From NCBI GenBank assembly GCA_964407825.1, contig CAYOXD010000036.1, forward strand, positions 1-23,674: DNA of 23,674 nt, read 5' to 3'. How positions within the stretch are numbered: the stretch's first letter is position 1; every line of letters begins with the position of its first letter. Both the position numbers and the translations under genes were made by a program. Shown one piece after another: positions 1 through 7,520 of this stretch. This DNA comes from CAYOXD01 sp964407825 (GTDB lineage: Bacteria > Desulfobacterota > Desulfobacteria > Desulfobacterales > JAFDDL01). The notes under the pieces are model-generated. The model searched no databases. It saw nothing but the letters and a program-made list of their open reading frames with translations, and was not told the origin of the DNA.

Positions 1-12
1 AAACTTCTTCAT

Positions 13-49
13 AAAGCCCGCAGATCTACTCGACCTGCGGGCTTTTTTT
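13..49 (+). terminator. Rho-independent terminator of an upstream gene outside the window
   Basis: An 11-bp perfect stem (13-23 with 35-45, AAAGCCCGCAG/CTGCGGGCTTT) closes an 11-base loop and runs into seven T residues (43-49). This is a textbook intrinsic terminator in the plus direction. The gene it ends lies before base 1. Confidence 0.9.
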
Positions 50-60
50 GTACCCGAGGC

Positions 61-89
61 TTGACCCCGGCCTGCTTTTCAAAGATATT
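61..89 (+). promoter_or_regulatory. Candidate sigma70-type promoter for the 182-553 gene
   Basis: TTGACC (61-66) is separated by 17 bases from GATATT (84-89), matching the -35 and -10 consensus at 5/6 and 4/6. It lies directly after the upstream terminator, so a fresh start of transcription is expected here. The predicted start near base 96 coincides with the foot of a hairpin. This is read by eye only. Confidence 0.5.
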
Positions 90-96
90 GGGGTAC

Positions 97-180
97 ATCG
101 GGTGCGAAATCGAATACAGCTTTTTTTCGATCCCGATTCTCGTACGCCAACTTTCTACTTTTGGTGCGAAGGAGGCTTCG
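97..180 (+). promoter_or_regulatory. Structured 5' leader with a hairpin at the ribosome binding site
   Basis: ATCGGG (97-102) pairs with CCCGAT (132-137) and ATCGAA (109-114) pairs with TTCGAT (126-131), giving an interrupted hairpin at the predicted 5' end. A second hairpin, CGAAG (167-171) with CTTCG (176-180), puts the GAGG of the Shine-Dalgarno sequence in its 4-base loop, one base before the ATG at 182. The pairing is visible; a role in translation control is inferred. Confidence 0.4.
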
Positions 181-181
181 G

Positions 182-553
182 ATGAAAAATTACATGCTTA
201 AAGAGGGATGGATTGACGTTTTCGTTTGCCTGGTATTGCTGCTGGGGATGTCCGGCAGTGCCTACGGATCGGGTGTTGTTGTCCGGGATGTGGAGGCGGA
301 CCTGGGCATCATGCTGGCGCCCGCGTCGAGCGCTTGCCATCCTTGCGAAAGCCTGGACGCTGTTGTGTTGCAGCCTGAAAAGCTCGCGGTGCTCGGACTG
401 AGAGGCGTTGGAAAGGGCGATACCCTGCGGGTCGTTCACCAGGTGAGCAACCTCTGGCGGATTGTGGATACACAAAACGGCGCGCGTATTCGAATTCGGC
501 TGAGAGTGAATGCCGATGCCGACGGTAAATGGCCCTTTCCAACCGCTCTGTGA
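182..553 (+). CDS. Small exported protein of unknown function
   Basis: A 123-residue protein that I do not recognise. The ATG at 182 was chosen over a TTG at 161 because GAAGGAGG lies 6-7 bases upstream of it. Residues about 12-30 form a hydrophobic segment ending SGSAYG, typical of a Sec signal peptide with cleavage near residue 30. No lipobox cysteine follows, so a periplasmic or secreted protein is likely. The mature part, about 90 residues, has two cysteines close together (ACHPCES) and ends in an arginine-rich stretch. The next gene starts 32 bases downstream and may be co-transcribed, but the two share no obvious function. Codon use resembles that of the neighbours. The signal peptide and ribosome binding site make it a plausible real gene; its role is unknown. 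Confidence 0.65.
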   Translation: MKNYMLKEGWIDVFVCLVLLLGMSGSAYGSGVVVRDVEADLGIMLAPASSACHPCESLDAVVLQPEKLAVLGLRGVGKGDTLRVVHQVSNLWRIVDTQNGARIRIRLRVNADADGKWPFPTAL

Positions 554-585
554 CGCCAAGAAGTTGAAGGTGATGTTTTATATTT

Positions 586-1584
586 ATGATTGAAACCCTC
601 AAAAAGGTTCACGCCATCGGTCTTTGCTCGGGCGGGCTGGACAGCCGGCTGGCGGCCAAGGTGATTCAGGAGCAGGGGATCGATGTGACCCTTATCAGTT
701 TCGAAACCCCTTTTTTTTCCGCCGCGAAAGCCAGGGAGGCCGCCCGTCAGCTGGCTTTGCCATTGCATGTCGTCCCTATCACGGATACCTACATCGAGAT
801 GCTGAGAGATCCGCCGGTGGGCTACGGCAAATACATGAACCCCTGCATGGACTGTCATGCCCTCATGTTTCATCTGGCGGGCGAGCTGATGCGGGAGAAG
901 GACTATGATTTTCTTTTCAGCGGAGAGGTGCTGGGCCAGCGGCCCATGTCCCAGACCCGCTCATCGCTTCGGTATGTGGAGAAGCACTCGGGGTATGACG
1001 GTTATATCGTGAGACCCCTCAGTGCCCTGCGGCTGCCCGAGACGATTCCGGAACGAGACGCGCTGGTGGATCGCACCCGGCTCCTGGGCATCACGGGCCG
1101 GGGAAGAAAGGAGCAGATGGCCCTTGCCGAGCGCTTCGGCATTACGGACTATCCCGCGCCCGCGGGGGGGTGTCTTCTGACGGACAAGGGCTATTCCCGG
1201 CGGCTCAGGGACCTCTTTGATCACCAGGAAACCACCAGTGAGGCGGAGCTTCAGCTCTTGAAGCACGGACGGCACTTTCGTTTTAAATCCGGAGTGAAGG
1301 TCATTGTCGGCCGGACAAAGGAGGATAACCGCTCCATCGAGAGGTATCATGTGGCATCAAGGAGCACCCTGCTGCGGATCATTCAAAAGCCCGGTCCCAT
1401 TGTTCTGGTGAGCGCCGGCGCCGATGCCGCCTCGATCCGCCTGGCCGCCTCCATTTGCGTCGGGTACAGCAAGGTAGCGCTGGACTGCCCTGCCCAGGTG
1501 GTGGCCGTGTCGGCCGACGGCCGGCAGGAGCGCTTTTCCGTGCTGGGAATAGAGCCGGAGGCATTTAAGCGGTTGTTGATTTAA
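586..1584 (+). CDS. PP-loop ATPase resembling tRNA thiolation enzymes (ThiI/MnmA-like)
   Basis: A 332-residue protein whose N-terminus carries the PP-loop SGGLDS (residues 15-20), the ATP-pyrophosphatase motif used to adenylate tRNA uridines before sulfur insertion. It has a CxxC pair (C87, C90, PCMDC) and a third cysteine in PAPAGGCLLTD (C196). Their spacing recalls the catalytic cysteine pair of MnmA-type thiouridylases. The C-terminal part (about 220-332) is a separate domain resembling the NFACT-R/DUF814 RNA-binding type. I see no N-terminal THUMP domain, so it is not a standard ThiI. The likely role is cytoplasmic tRNA (4- or 2-)thiouridine formation; the target base cannot be told from sequence. 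Its last 20 bases overlap the end of rlmN on the other strand. Confidence 0.75.
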   Translation: MIETLKKVHAIGLCSGGLDSRLAAKVIQEQGIDVTLISFETPFFSAAKAREAARQLALPLHVVPITDTYIEMLRDPPVGYGKYMNPCMDCHALMFHLAGELMREKDYDFLFSGEVLGQRPMSQTRSSLRYVEKHSGYDGYIVRPLSALRLPETIPERDALVDRTRLLGITGRGRKEQMALAERFGITDYPAPAGGCLLTDKGYSRRLRDLFDHQETTSEAELQLLKHGRHFRFKSGVKVIVGRTKEDNRSIERYHVASRSTLLRIIQKPGPIVLVSAGADAASIRLAASICVGYSKVALDCPAQVVAVSADGRQERFSVLGIEPEAFKRLLI

Positions 1585-2614
1585 GCAGCGCCCGGGCGCG
1601 CAACTGCCCGCAGGCGGCCGCGATGTCGTTGCCCTTGCTCAGGCGGATGTTTGTGGTATAGTGCAGATCCAAAAGGATTTTCTGGAATTCCCGAATCGTT
1701 TCATCCGATGGCCGCTGGAAGTCGCACCCCTCATGGGGATTGAAGGGGATGAGATTGATTTTGGCCTTGACGGGCCGAAGCAGGTTGCCGATTCTTTTTG
1801 CCTGCTCCGGAGAGTCGTTGAGATCCTTGATCAGGATGTATTCGAATGTGATGAGGCGGCGTTTCTCCAGGGGATAGGCACGGCATGCGGAAAGGAGCGC
1901 CTCGATGGGGTAGCGGCGGTTGATGGGCATTAGCCGGCTTCTAAGGGCGTTATCGGGGGCGTTGAGGGAGACGGCGACATTGACCCGGGTGTCCCGGCCC
2001 AGCTCGGCGAGCTTGGGTGCGAGCCCCACGGTGGACAGGGTGATCTTCCGGGGGGAGATCCCGAGGCCTGCCTCGGCGGTGGTCAGGGTGTCCAGGGCCG
2101 CGATGACGTTGTCGTAGTTCGCCAGCGGCTCTCCCATTCCCATGAGCACCACGTTGGTGAGCCGCTGGGGGGATGAGAGGCCGGCGCTGACGTCGCGGAC
2201 CTGGGCGAGGATTTCTCCGGCGGTGAGATTCCGGGTGAACCCGGCCCGGGCCGTGAGGCAGAAGCGGCAGCCCTGGGCGCAGCCGACCTGGCTGGAAATA
2301 CAAAGGGTGCCATGGGTGCGCTCGGGTATCAGCACCGTTTCGATGAGCTTTCCATCGGCCAGCTCGAAGAGGAACTTTTGGGTGCCGTCGCCGGCCGTTT
2401 CCACGGCCCTGCGCTTCAGGCGCTCCACGGTGAAATGATCGGCCAGAAGCGCGCGGATATCCTTTTTCAGGTTGGTCATGGCCGAAAAATCATCGGTCTG
2501 ACGGTTAAAGATCCAATGAAAGATCTGGGTGGCACGGAAGGCCGCGATGCCCCTTTCCGCCAGCCAGGCGGCGAGCTGGCCACGGGTGAGGGTTTTGATG
2601 TCGGTTTTATCCAT
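1565..2614 (-). CDS. rlmN: Dual-specificity RNA methyltransferase RlmN (23S rRNA A2503 / tRNA A37)
   Basis: A radical SAM enzyme of 349 residues, the usual family length. It forms 2-methyladenosine at A2503 of 23S rRNA and at A37 of some tRNAs, by a ping-pong mechanism through a methylated cysteine. The cluster motif CAQGCRFC (C112, C116, C119) is intact. GEPLANYDNV is the SAM-contact region, and the conserved C-terminal cysteine in AAACGQL (C335) matches the methyl-carrying residue. I chose the ATG at 2614, which has AGGTG seven bases upstream, over the GTG at 2623. It converges on the PP-loop gene with a 20-base overlap of coding ends and diverges from ffh, so it is its own transcription unit. 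Confidence 0.95.
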   Translation of the reverse strand: MDKTDIKTLTRGQLAAWLAERGIAAFRATQIFHWIFNRQTDDFSAMTNLKKDIRALLADHFTVERLKRRAVETAGDGTQKFLFELADGKLIETVLIPERTHGTLCISSQVGCAQGCRFCLTARAGFTRNLTAGEILAQVRDVSAGLSSPQRLTNVVLMGMGEPLANYDNVIAALDTLTTAEAGLGISPRKITLSTVGLAPKLAELGRDTRVNVAVSLNAPDNALRSRLMPINRRYPIEALLSACRAYPLEKRRLITFEYILIKDLNDSPEQAKRIGNLLRPVKAKINLIPFNPHEGCDFQRPSDETIREFQKILLDLHYTTNIRLSKGNDIAAACGQLRARALLKSTTA

Positions 2615-2638
2615 TTGAAACACCTGTTTTTATTTTTC

Positions 2639-2665
2639 TTGACATAGCACCTTTTCAATTATACT
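2639..2665 (+). promoter_or_regulatory. Candidate promoter for the ffh-rpsP operon
   Basis: A perfect TTGACA (2639-2644) is followed 15 bases later by TATACT (2660-2665) in the AT-rich gap between rlmN and ffh. The hexamers are near consensus, but the spacer is two bases shorter than ideal, so the exact -10 is uncertain. Confidence 0.5.
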
Positions 2666-2708
2666 TTCAAGAATTTAATCGATTTGGAATCACAACGGGA
2701 ATCGATGT

Positions 2709-4040
2709 ATGTTTGACAGCTTAAGCGACAGGCTCGCGGATGTTTTCAAAAAGCTCAAGGGGCACGGCAAGCTCTCCGAGAGCAACATCCAGGAGGCGCT
2801 GCGGGAGGTGCGCATGGCCCTTCTGGAGGCCGATGTGCACTACAAGGTCGCAAAGCAGCTGATTTCGGACATCAAGGAGCGGGCCCTCGGCCAGGAGGTG
2901 ATGGCAAGCCTCACGCCCGGGCAGCAGGTGATAAAGATTGTCAATGAGACCCTGACCGAGCTGATGGGCAGCCAGATCGTGGATATCGATCTTTCCGGCC
3001 CCAAACCCGCGGCGCTGATGCTCGTGGGGCTCCAGGGATCGGGTAAGACCACCACGGCGGGAAAGCTTGCGGTCCTGCTGCGAAAGCGGGGCCGGGTACC
3101 CTATCTGGTGCCCGCGGACGTGTACCGGCCAGCGGCCATCGATCAGCTGAGGACCCTGGGGGCCCAGCTGGATGTGCCCGTTTTCGCCGCTACGCCGGAG
3201 ATGGATCCGGTGGATATCTGCCGGGAGGCCGGGGCCGCGGCCCAGAAGGCCGGATGCGATACGGTGCTGCTGGATACGGCGGGCCGCCTTCATATCGATG
3301 AGGCGCTGATGGCGGAGCTGGGGCGTATCCGCGAGGCCGTCCTTCCGTCCGACATTCTCCTGGTGGCCGATGCCATGACCGGCCAGGACGCGGTCAATAT
3401 TGCCGCCTCCTTTGACAAGGCCCTGGATATCGGCGGGATTATTCTGACCAAGATGGACGGGGACGCTCGCGGAGGAGCTGCCCTCTCCATCAAGTCCATT
3501 ACCGGCAAACCGATCAAGTTCATCGGGGTCGGTGAAAAACTCAGTGAGCTGGAGCCGTTTCATCCGGACCGGATGGCCTCCCGGATTCTCGGCATGGGCG
3601 ATGTGCTGACCATGATCGAGAAGGCCCAGGCGGCCGTGGATGAAAAAGAGGCCTTCGAACTTCAGAAGAAGCTGAGGAAGAGCCAGTTTACCTTGGAGGA
3701 TTTCAGGGATCAGATGGTGAAAATCCGGAAGATGGGCTCCCTGACGGATTTGATCGGCATGATTCCCGGGTTTTCAAAGAACAAGCAACTCAAGAACCTG
3801 GATGTGGACGAGCGGGAATTCGTTCGGATCGAGGCGATCATCAACTCCATGACGCCCCTGGAACGGCGGCAGCATACCCTTATCAACGGCAGCCGGCGCC
3901 AGCGGATTGCCCGGGGCAGTGGCACGACGATCCAGGATGTCAACAAATTGCTGAAAAATTATTCCCAGATGATGAAGATGATGAAAAAAATTACCAAAGG
4001 CGGCATGCGGGGATTGGCCCGGGGCATGCTGCCGTTTTGA
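2709..4040 (+). CDS. ffh: Signal recognition particle protein Ffh (SRP54)
   Basis: The 443-residue GTPase of the bacterial SRP. It binds 4.5S RNA and signal sequences of nascent membrane proteins and docks with FtsY. The N domain (about 1-90) leads into the G domain, with P-loop GLQGSGKTT (107-115), DTAGRL (189-194) and TKMDGDARGG (247-256). The M domain (from about 300) ends in a methionine- and basic-rich helix (SQMMKMMKK ... GMRGLARGMLPF). The length is typical. The start at 2709 gives the usual MFDSLSDRL opening; the upstream ribosome binding site is weak (ACGGGAA). It is the first gene of a long plus-strand operon and is followed 16 bases later by rpsP, a common bacterial arrangement. 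Confidence 0.97.
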   Translation: MFDSLSDRLADVFKKLKGHGKLSESNIQEALREVRMALLEADVHYKVAKQLISDIKERALGQEVMASLTPGQQVIKIVNETLTELMGSQIVDIDLSGPKPAALMLVGLQGSGKTTTAGKLAVLLRKRGRVPYLVPADVYRPAAIDQLRTLGAQLDVPVFAATPEMDPVDICREAGAAAQKAGCDTVLLDTAGRLHIDEALMAELGRIREAVLPSDILLVADAMTGQDAVNIAASFDKALDIGGIILTKMDGDARGGAALSIKSITGKPIKFIGVGEKLSELEPFHPDRMASRILGMGDVLTMIEKAQAAVDEKEAFELQKKLRKSQFTLEDFRDQMVKIRKMGSLTDLIGMIPGFSKNKQLKNLDVDEREFVRIEAIINSMTPLERRQHTLINGSRRQRIARGSGTTIQDVNKLLKNYSQMMKMMKKITKGGMRGLARGMLPF

Positions 4041-4056
4041 AGGAGACAGACGAATT

Positions 4057-4311
4057 ATGCAGGTGAAAATCAGACTCGCCCGACACGGCGCGAAAAAACG
4101 ACCCTTTTATCGAATCGTAGTGGCCAATATCAGCAGCAAGCGGGACGGAAGCTTTCTGGAAGTCGTCGGCACCTACAATCCGCTCAAGGACCCTGCCGAG
4201 GTCACATTGAAGGACGAACGCGTCGATTATTGGCTCGAGCAGGGTGCTATTCCCACCGATACGGTGAAGAATCTGCTGAAGAAACGGCCGGAAACGACGC
4301 CGGCCGGTTGA
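4057..4311 (+). CDS. rpsP: 30S ribosomal protein S16
   Basis: An 84-residue protein beginning MQVKIRLARHGAKKRPFYRI, the diagnostic S16 N-terminus, followed by the conserved GTYNPL segment. S16 is a primary-assembly protein of the 30S body. AAGGAGA lies upstream of the ATG at good spacing, just after the ffh stop. It is followed by the KH-domain gene and rimM, whose product acts in 30S maturation, so the cluster couples ribosome parts with their assembly factors. Confidence 0.97.
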   Translation: MQVKIRLARHGAKKRPFYRIVVANISSKRDGSFLEVVGTYNPLKDPAEVTLKDERVDYWLEQGAIPTDTVKNLLKKRPETTPAG

Positions 4312-4368
4312 GCGGAGCGGGGTCGTGGGTGCTCCGGAACCTCAACCCGAAGCTAGGGAGACGGCGTC

Positions 4369-4599
4369 ATGAAGGAGCTTGTGGAGTTTATTGCCCAGTC
4401 CTTGGTCGATCATCCGGATCAGGTATCGGTTGAGGAGATTGAGGGGGATCAGACCTCGGTGTTGGAGCTCAAGGTCGCAAAAGATGATCTGGGGAAAATT
4501 ATCGGGAAACAGGGCAGGACCGCCCGTGCCTTGCGCACCTTGCTGAGTGCCGCTTCGGCCAAATCGAACAAACGATCGGTGCTGGAGATTATCGAATAG
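4369..4599 (+). CDS. khpA: KH-domain RNA-binding protein KhpA
   Basis: A 76-residue single KH-domain protein. The GxxG loop is visible in LGKIIGKQGRTA (about 41-52), flanked by the expected beta and alpha elements. KhpA proteins bind RNA, often as a partner of KhpB/Jag, and have been linked to cell-size control and ribosome-related functions in Firmicutes. Its place between rpsP and rimM is the usual one for this family (YlqC in Bacillus). AGGGAGA precedes the ATG. The stop codon lies four bases before the GTG start of rimM, suggesting translational coupling. Confidence 0.93.
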   Translation: MKELVEFIAQSLVDHPDQVSVEEIEGDQTSVLELKVAKDDLGKIIGKQGRTARALRTLLSAASAKSNKRSVLEIIE

Positions 4600-4603
4600 C
4601 GGC

Positions 4604-5125
4604 GTGAAACGGGAAGATGCGATCGTTATCGGTGAAATCGTGGGGGTCCATGGCATAAAGGGCCAGGTGAAGGTGCGCTCCTATGCCGAGAGTCCGGCGA
4701 TATTTACCCCGGATTCAGACCTATGGCTGGGGGAGGCAGATGGGGAATTGATGCCCCACCGGGTTCTGCAAGTCCTGCCCCATAAGCGGGTTCTTCTGAT
4801 GCGTTTCGAAGGCGTGGCCGATCGCGACGGCGCCGAGGCGCTTGTGGGCCGGACGCTCCATACGCCCAAGGAGGCTTTGCCTGCCCTCGATGAGGATACC
4901 TATTACCGCTTCGAGCTGATGGGGCTGGACGTTTTCAACGAAACGGACCTTTACCTCGGTCGCATCGAGGCCATCATGGAGACCGGAAGCAACGACGTTC
5001 TGGTGGTCAAGGATCCGGCAGACCCGACCTCCGGTGAACGGCTGATTCCCGCGCTGGCATCCGTGGTTGTGGCGGTGGATTTGGAGGCAAGACGGGTGCG
5101 GGTGAAGCTGCCGGATGGATTGTAA
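4604..5125 (+). CDS. rimM: Ribosome maturation factor RimM
   Basis: A 173-residue factor needed for late 30S head maturation; it binds S19. The N-terminal RimM domain opens with IVIGEIVGVHGIKGQVKV, and the C-terminal PRC-barrel begins near LMGLDVFNETDLYLGRI. An ATG-started frame reaches back to 4547 inside khpA. I chose the GTG at 4604 because it follows the khpA stop and gives the normal family N-terminus. No strong Shine-Dalgarno sequence is visible, consistent with coupling to khpA. trmD follows 21 bases downstream, the classic rimM-trmD order. Confidence 0.93.
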   Translation: MKREDAIVIGEIVGVHGIKGQVKVRSYAESPAIFTPDSDLWLGEADGELMPHRVLQVLPHKRVLLMRFEGVADRDGAEALVGRTLHTPKEALPALDEDTYYRFELMGLDVFNETDLYLGRIEAIMETGSNDVLVVKDPADPTSGERLIPALASVVVAVDLEARRVRVKLPDGL

Positions 5126-5146
5126 CCGGCTCCTGGTTGAACGCCC

Positions 5147-5935
5147 ATGAATTTTACGGTCCTGACCATTTTCCCGGAAATGTTTCCCCCCTTTTTCGAT
5201 CACGGCATGGTTCGGCGTGCCATACAGGGGGGCAGCGTGACGGCCCGGGCGGTGGATCTCCGCCATTTCACAAGGGATCGGCATCGTACCACCGATGACC
5301 GACCCTATGGGGGCGGATGCGGCATGGTGATGAAGCCGGAACCCCTGGCAGAGGCAATCCGGGATGCCAGGGGACAGATGCCGGCCGCGCCGGTGGTGTA
5401 TCTGAGTCCTCAGGGCCGGATCTTCGATCAGTCCATGGCAAGGACCTTTGCCGCCCTGCCCGGCCTGATTTTCGTCTGCGGCCGGTATGAAGGGGTGGAT
5501 GAGCGCGTCTGTCGGAATTTTGTCCACCACGAGGTATCCATCGGCAATTACGTGATGACCGGGGGAGAGCTGGCCGCCATGGTGGTGATGGATGCGGTGA
5601 TCCGGCTCATCCCGGGCGTTCTCGGCGGTGAGGAGTCGGCGGAAAAGGAGTCCTTTTCCGATTATTTGCTGGAACACGGGCATTACACCCGGCCGCCGGT
5701 CTTTGAAGGGGATCCGGTGCCCGAGGTGCTTCTTTCGGGCCACCACGACCGGATCGAGAAGTGGCGCAGGGAGATGGCCCTCATGCACACCGTTCTCAAG
5801 CGGCCGGCGCTGCTGCAGGGTCGGTGCCTGAGCCGGGAGGATGTTGCGGTCCTCGAGAGATGGCGCCTGGAGATTGAAAAACTGATTCATGGGCAATCTG
5901 TATGTGGCGCTGATCCACTATCCGGTGACCAATAG
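5147..5935 (+). CDS. trmD: tRNA (guanine37-N1)-methyltransferase TrmD
   Basis: A 262-residue SPOUT methyltransferase that makes m1G37 in tRNAs reading CNN and GGG codons, preventing +1 frameshifts. The trefoil-knot motifs are present: YGGGCGMVMKPEPL (54-67), GRYEGVDER (112-120) and SIGNYVMTGGEL (131-142). The C-terminal helical domain follows. It is slightly longer than many homologues, because the last 16 codons run on over the start of the next gene, a 47-base out-of-phase overlap. It sits between rimM and a second SPOUT gene, upstream of rplS. Confidence 0.97.
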   Translation: MNFTVLTIFPEMFPPFFDHGMVRRAIQGGSVTARAVDLRHFTRDRHRTTDDRPYGGGCGMVMKPEPLAEAIRDARGQMPAAPVVYLSPQGRIFDQSMARTFAALPGLIFVCGRYEGVDERVCRNFVHHEVSIGNYVMTGGELAAMVVMDAVIRLIPGVLGGEESAEKESFSDYLLEHGHYTRPPVFEGDPVPEVLLSGHHDRIEKWRREMALMHTVLKRPALLQGRCLSREDVAVLERWRLEIEKLIHGQSVCGADPLSGDQ

Positions 5936-6449
5936 GCAGGGGGATATCATCGCATCGGCGGTGACCAACCTGGATCTGCACGATATTGCCAGGACCGCCT
6001 GCACTTACGGGGTGAAGGCGTTCCACGTGGTTACGCCCCTTACCGATCAGACCCGGCTCGTGGAGACCATCGTGGCCCATTGGACGAAGGGGGGCGGCGG
6101 CCGCCGCAACCCCAAGCGTCGGGAGGCCCTGTCCCTGATCCGGATCGAAACGTCCCTTGCAGAGGTGCTGGCGCACATCGGCGCCCGTGAGGGGGAAAGA
6201 CCGGCCGTTATCGCCACCAGCGCCCGGCACCGGCCCAACAGCATGGGATTTGGCCCCTTGCGCGAGATGATTCATCGCGGCTCAAGACCTTGCCTGTTGT
6301 TGTTCGGCACGGCCTGGGGGCTTTCGGAAGCATTGGTGGCAACTGCAGATTATGTACTTGAACCGGTCAACGGACCGGCTGACTATAACCATTTATCCGT
6401 TCGATCCGCCGCGGCCATCGTCCTTGACCGGTTGATGGGCCGCCGATGA
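5889..6449 (+). CDS. SPOUT-superfamily RNA methyltransferase (Methyltrn_RNA_4 type)
   Basis: A 186-residue protein opening GNLYVALIHYPVTNRQGDII. It fits the Pfam family Methyltrn_RNA_4 (PF09936), predicted SAM-dependent RNA methyltransferases of the SPOUT class, which is usually found beside trmD. The C-terminal LLLFGTAWGLSEA and a later Asn-containing loop resemble the knotted SAM pocket. The substrate is not known to me. A basic stretch (KGGGGRRNPKRRE, about 67-79) may contact RNA. The start lies 47 bases inside the end of trmD, which points to coupled translation, and rplS follows 63 bases downstream. Confidence 0.85.
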   Translation: MGNLYVALIHYPVTNRQGDIIASAVTNLDLHDIARTACTYGVKAFHVVTPLTDQTRLVETIVAHWTKGGGGRRNPKRREALSLIRIETSLAEVLAHIGAREGERPAVIATSARHRPNSMGFGPLREMIHRGSRPCLLLFGTAWGLSEALVATADYVLEPVNGPADYNHLSVRSAAAIVLDRLMGRR

Positions 6450-6512
6450 ATCGGAGGGATGGGAAGCCGCCCCGCGGCTCCCGTTACCCTAGAGCAGTGT
6501 TTGGAGAAGACC

Positions 6513-6860
6513 ATGGAAACGATCAACCAGTTGGAAAGAGAACTCATTCGTCTTGACCTGCCGGATTTCAGGCCCGGCGACACGGTGAAGGTCCATGTCA
6601 AGATCAAGGAGGGGGAAAAGGAGAGGGTCCAGGTATTCCAGGGCGTTGTCATCAGCAAACGCGGTGGCATGGCCGGGGCCACCTTCACGGTGCGCAAGGT
6701 TTCCTACGGCGTGGGCGTGGAGCGGATTTTTCCTCTGCATTCACCGGCCATCAGCCAGATCGAGGTGGTCACCAGAGGACGGGTGCGCCGTGCCAAAATC
6801 TACTACCTGAGAAATCTCAGAGGGAAGGCCGCCCGGATCAAGGAAAAACGTGTCTATTAA
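6513..6860 (+). CDS. rplS: 50S ribosomal protein L19
   Basis: A 115-residue protein located at the 30S-50S interface. The frame is open from 6459, but I chose the ATG at 6513 because it has GGAG six bases upstream and gives the normal METINQLERE opening and family length. FRPGDTVKVHVKIKEG, the FQGVVISKRGG segment and the basic C-terminus (YYLRNLRGKAARIKEKR) are conserved L19 features. It completes the classic rpsP-rimM-trmD-rplS set, here with two extra genes inserted. Confidence 0.97.
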   Translation: METINQLERELIRLDLPDFRPGDTVKVHVKIKEGEKERVQVFQGVVISKRGGMAGATFTVRKVSYGVGVERIFPLHSPAISQIEVVTRGRVRRAKIYYLRNLRGKAARIKEKRVY

Positions 6861-6899
6861 GATCCATCGCATCGGTACCGGCCAACGGTTGGTTCCCTG

Positions 6900-7508
6900 A
6901 TGCAGGGGGATCCGCTGAAACATGAGAGGGAGGCCTGGCATCTCGGATACCGCCGCGTTGCGGGGATAGACGAGGCGGGCCGTGGCCCTCTGGCCGGTCC
7001 GGTGGTGGCCGCCGCGGTGATCCTGCCGGCTTCCTTTCCGGTGACCGGCATAGATGATTCCAAGAGGCTGACCGCCAGGCGGCGGGCCCATCTCTTTGAG
7101 GAGATACGCTTCCATGCCGTGGCGGTGGGGGTGGGCCGTGTGGATCCGCCCCTCATCGACAGGCTTAACATCCTTCAGGCCTCCCTTCTGGCCATGGAGA
7201 AGGCGGTTGCGGAGATGCCGGTTCATCCCGACTACCTGCTGATAGACGGCACCTTCCCCGTAGGCACCCCGTTGCCCCAGGTGTCCCTTCCCAAGGGGGA
7301 CGCCCGGAGCCTGTCCATTGCCGCCGCCTCCATCGTTGCCAAGGTGACCCGGGACCGGATCATGGAGGCCTATCACGAGGAATATCCCCAGTTCGGGTTT
7401 TCCCGGCACAAGGGGTATCCCACGCGGGCCCACCGGGAGGCCATTCGGGCATTCGGTTGCTGCCCGATCCACCGCAGGAGTTTCAAGGGCGTAAAGGAGG
7501 GGGGCTAG
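6900..7508 (+). CDS. rnhB: Ribonuclease HII
   Basis: A 202-residue endonuclease that cuts the RNA strand of RNA-DNA hybrids and nicks at single misincorporated ribonucleotides. The catalytic acidic residues are visible in GIDEAGRGPLAGPV (D24, E25), LLIDG (D116) and KVTRDRIM (D152). The KGDARSLSIAAASIVAK stretch is the family hallmark. The position after rplS and before yraN is the common bacterial order. A 39-base gap separates it from rplS. The C-terminus is short. Confidence 0.96.
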   Translation: MQGDPLKHEREAWHLGYRRVAGIDEAGRGPLAGPVVAAAVILPASFPVTGIDDSKRLTARRRAHLFEEIRFHAVAVGVGRVDPPLIDRLNILQASLLAMEKAVAEMPVHPDYLLIDGTFPVGTPLPQVSLPKGDARSLSIAAASIVAKVTRDRIMEAYHEEYPQFGFSRHKGYPTRAHREAIRAFGCCPIHRRSFKGVKEGG

Positions 7509-7520
7509 AGGGAAGGACCC

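Noticed and set aside
4721..5896. Long minus-strand open frame (391 codons) across rimM and trmD
   Set aside because: It covers two well-recognised genes on the opposite strand, is rich in His, Pro and Arg as shadow frames are, and has no family features.
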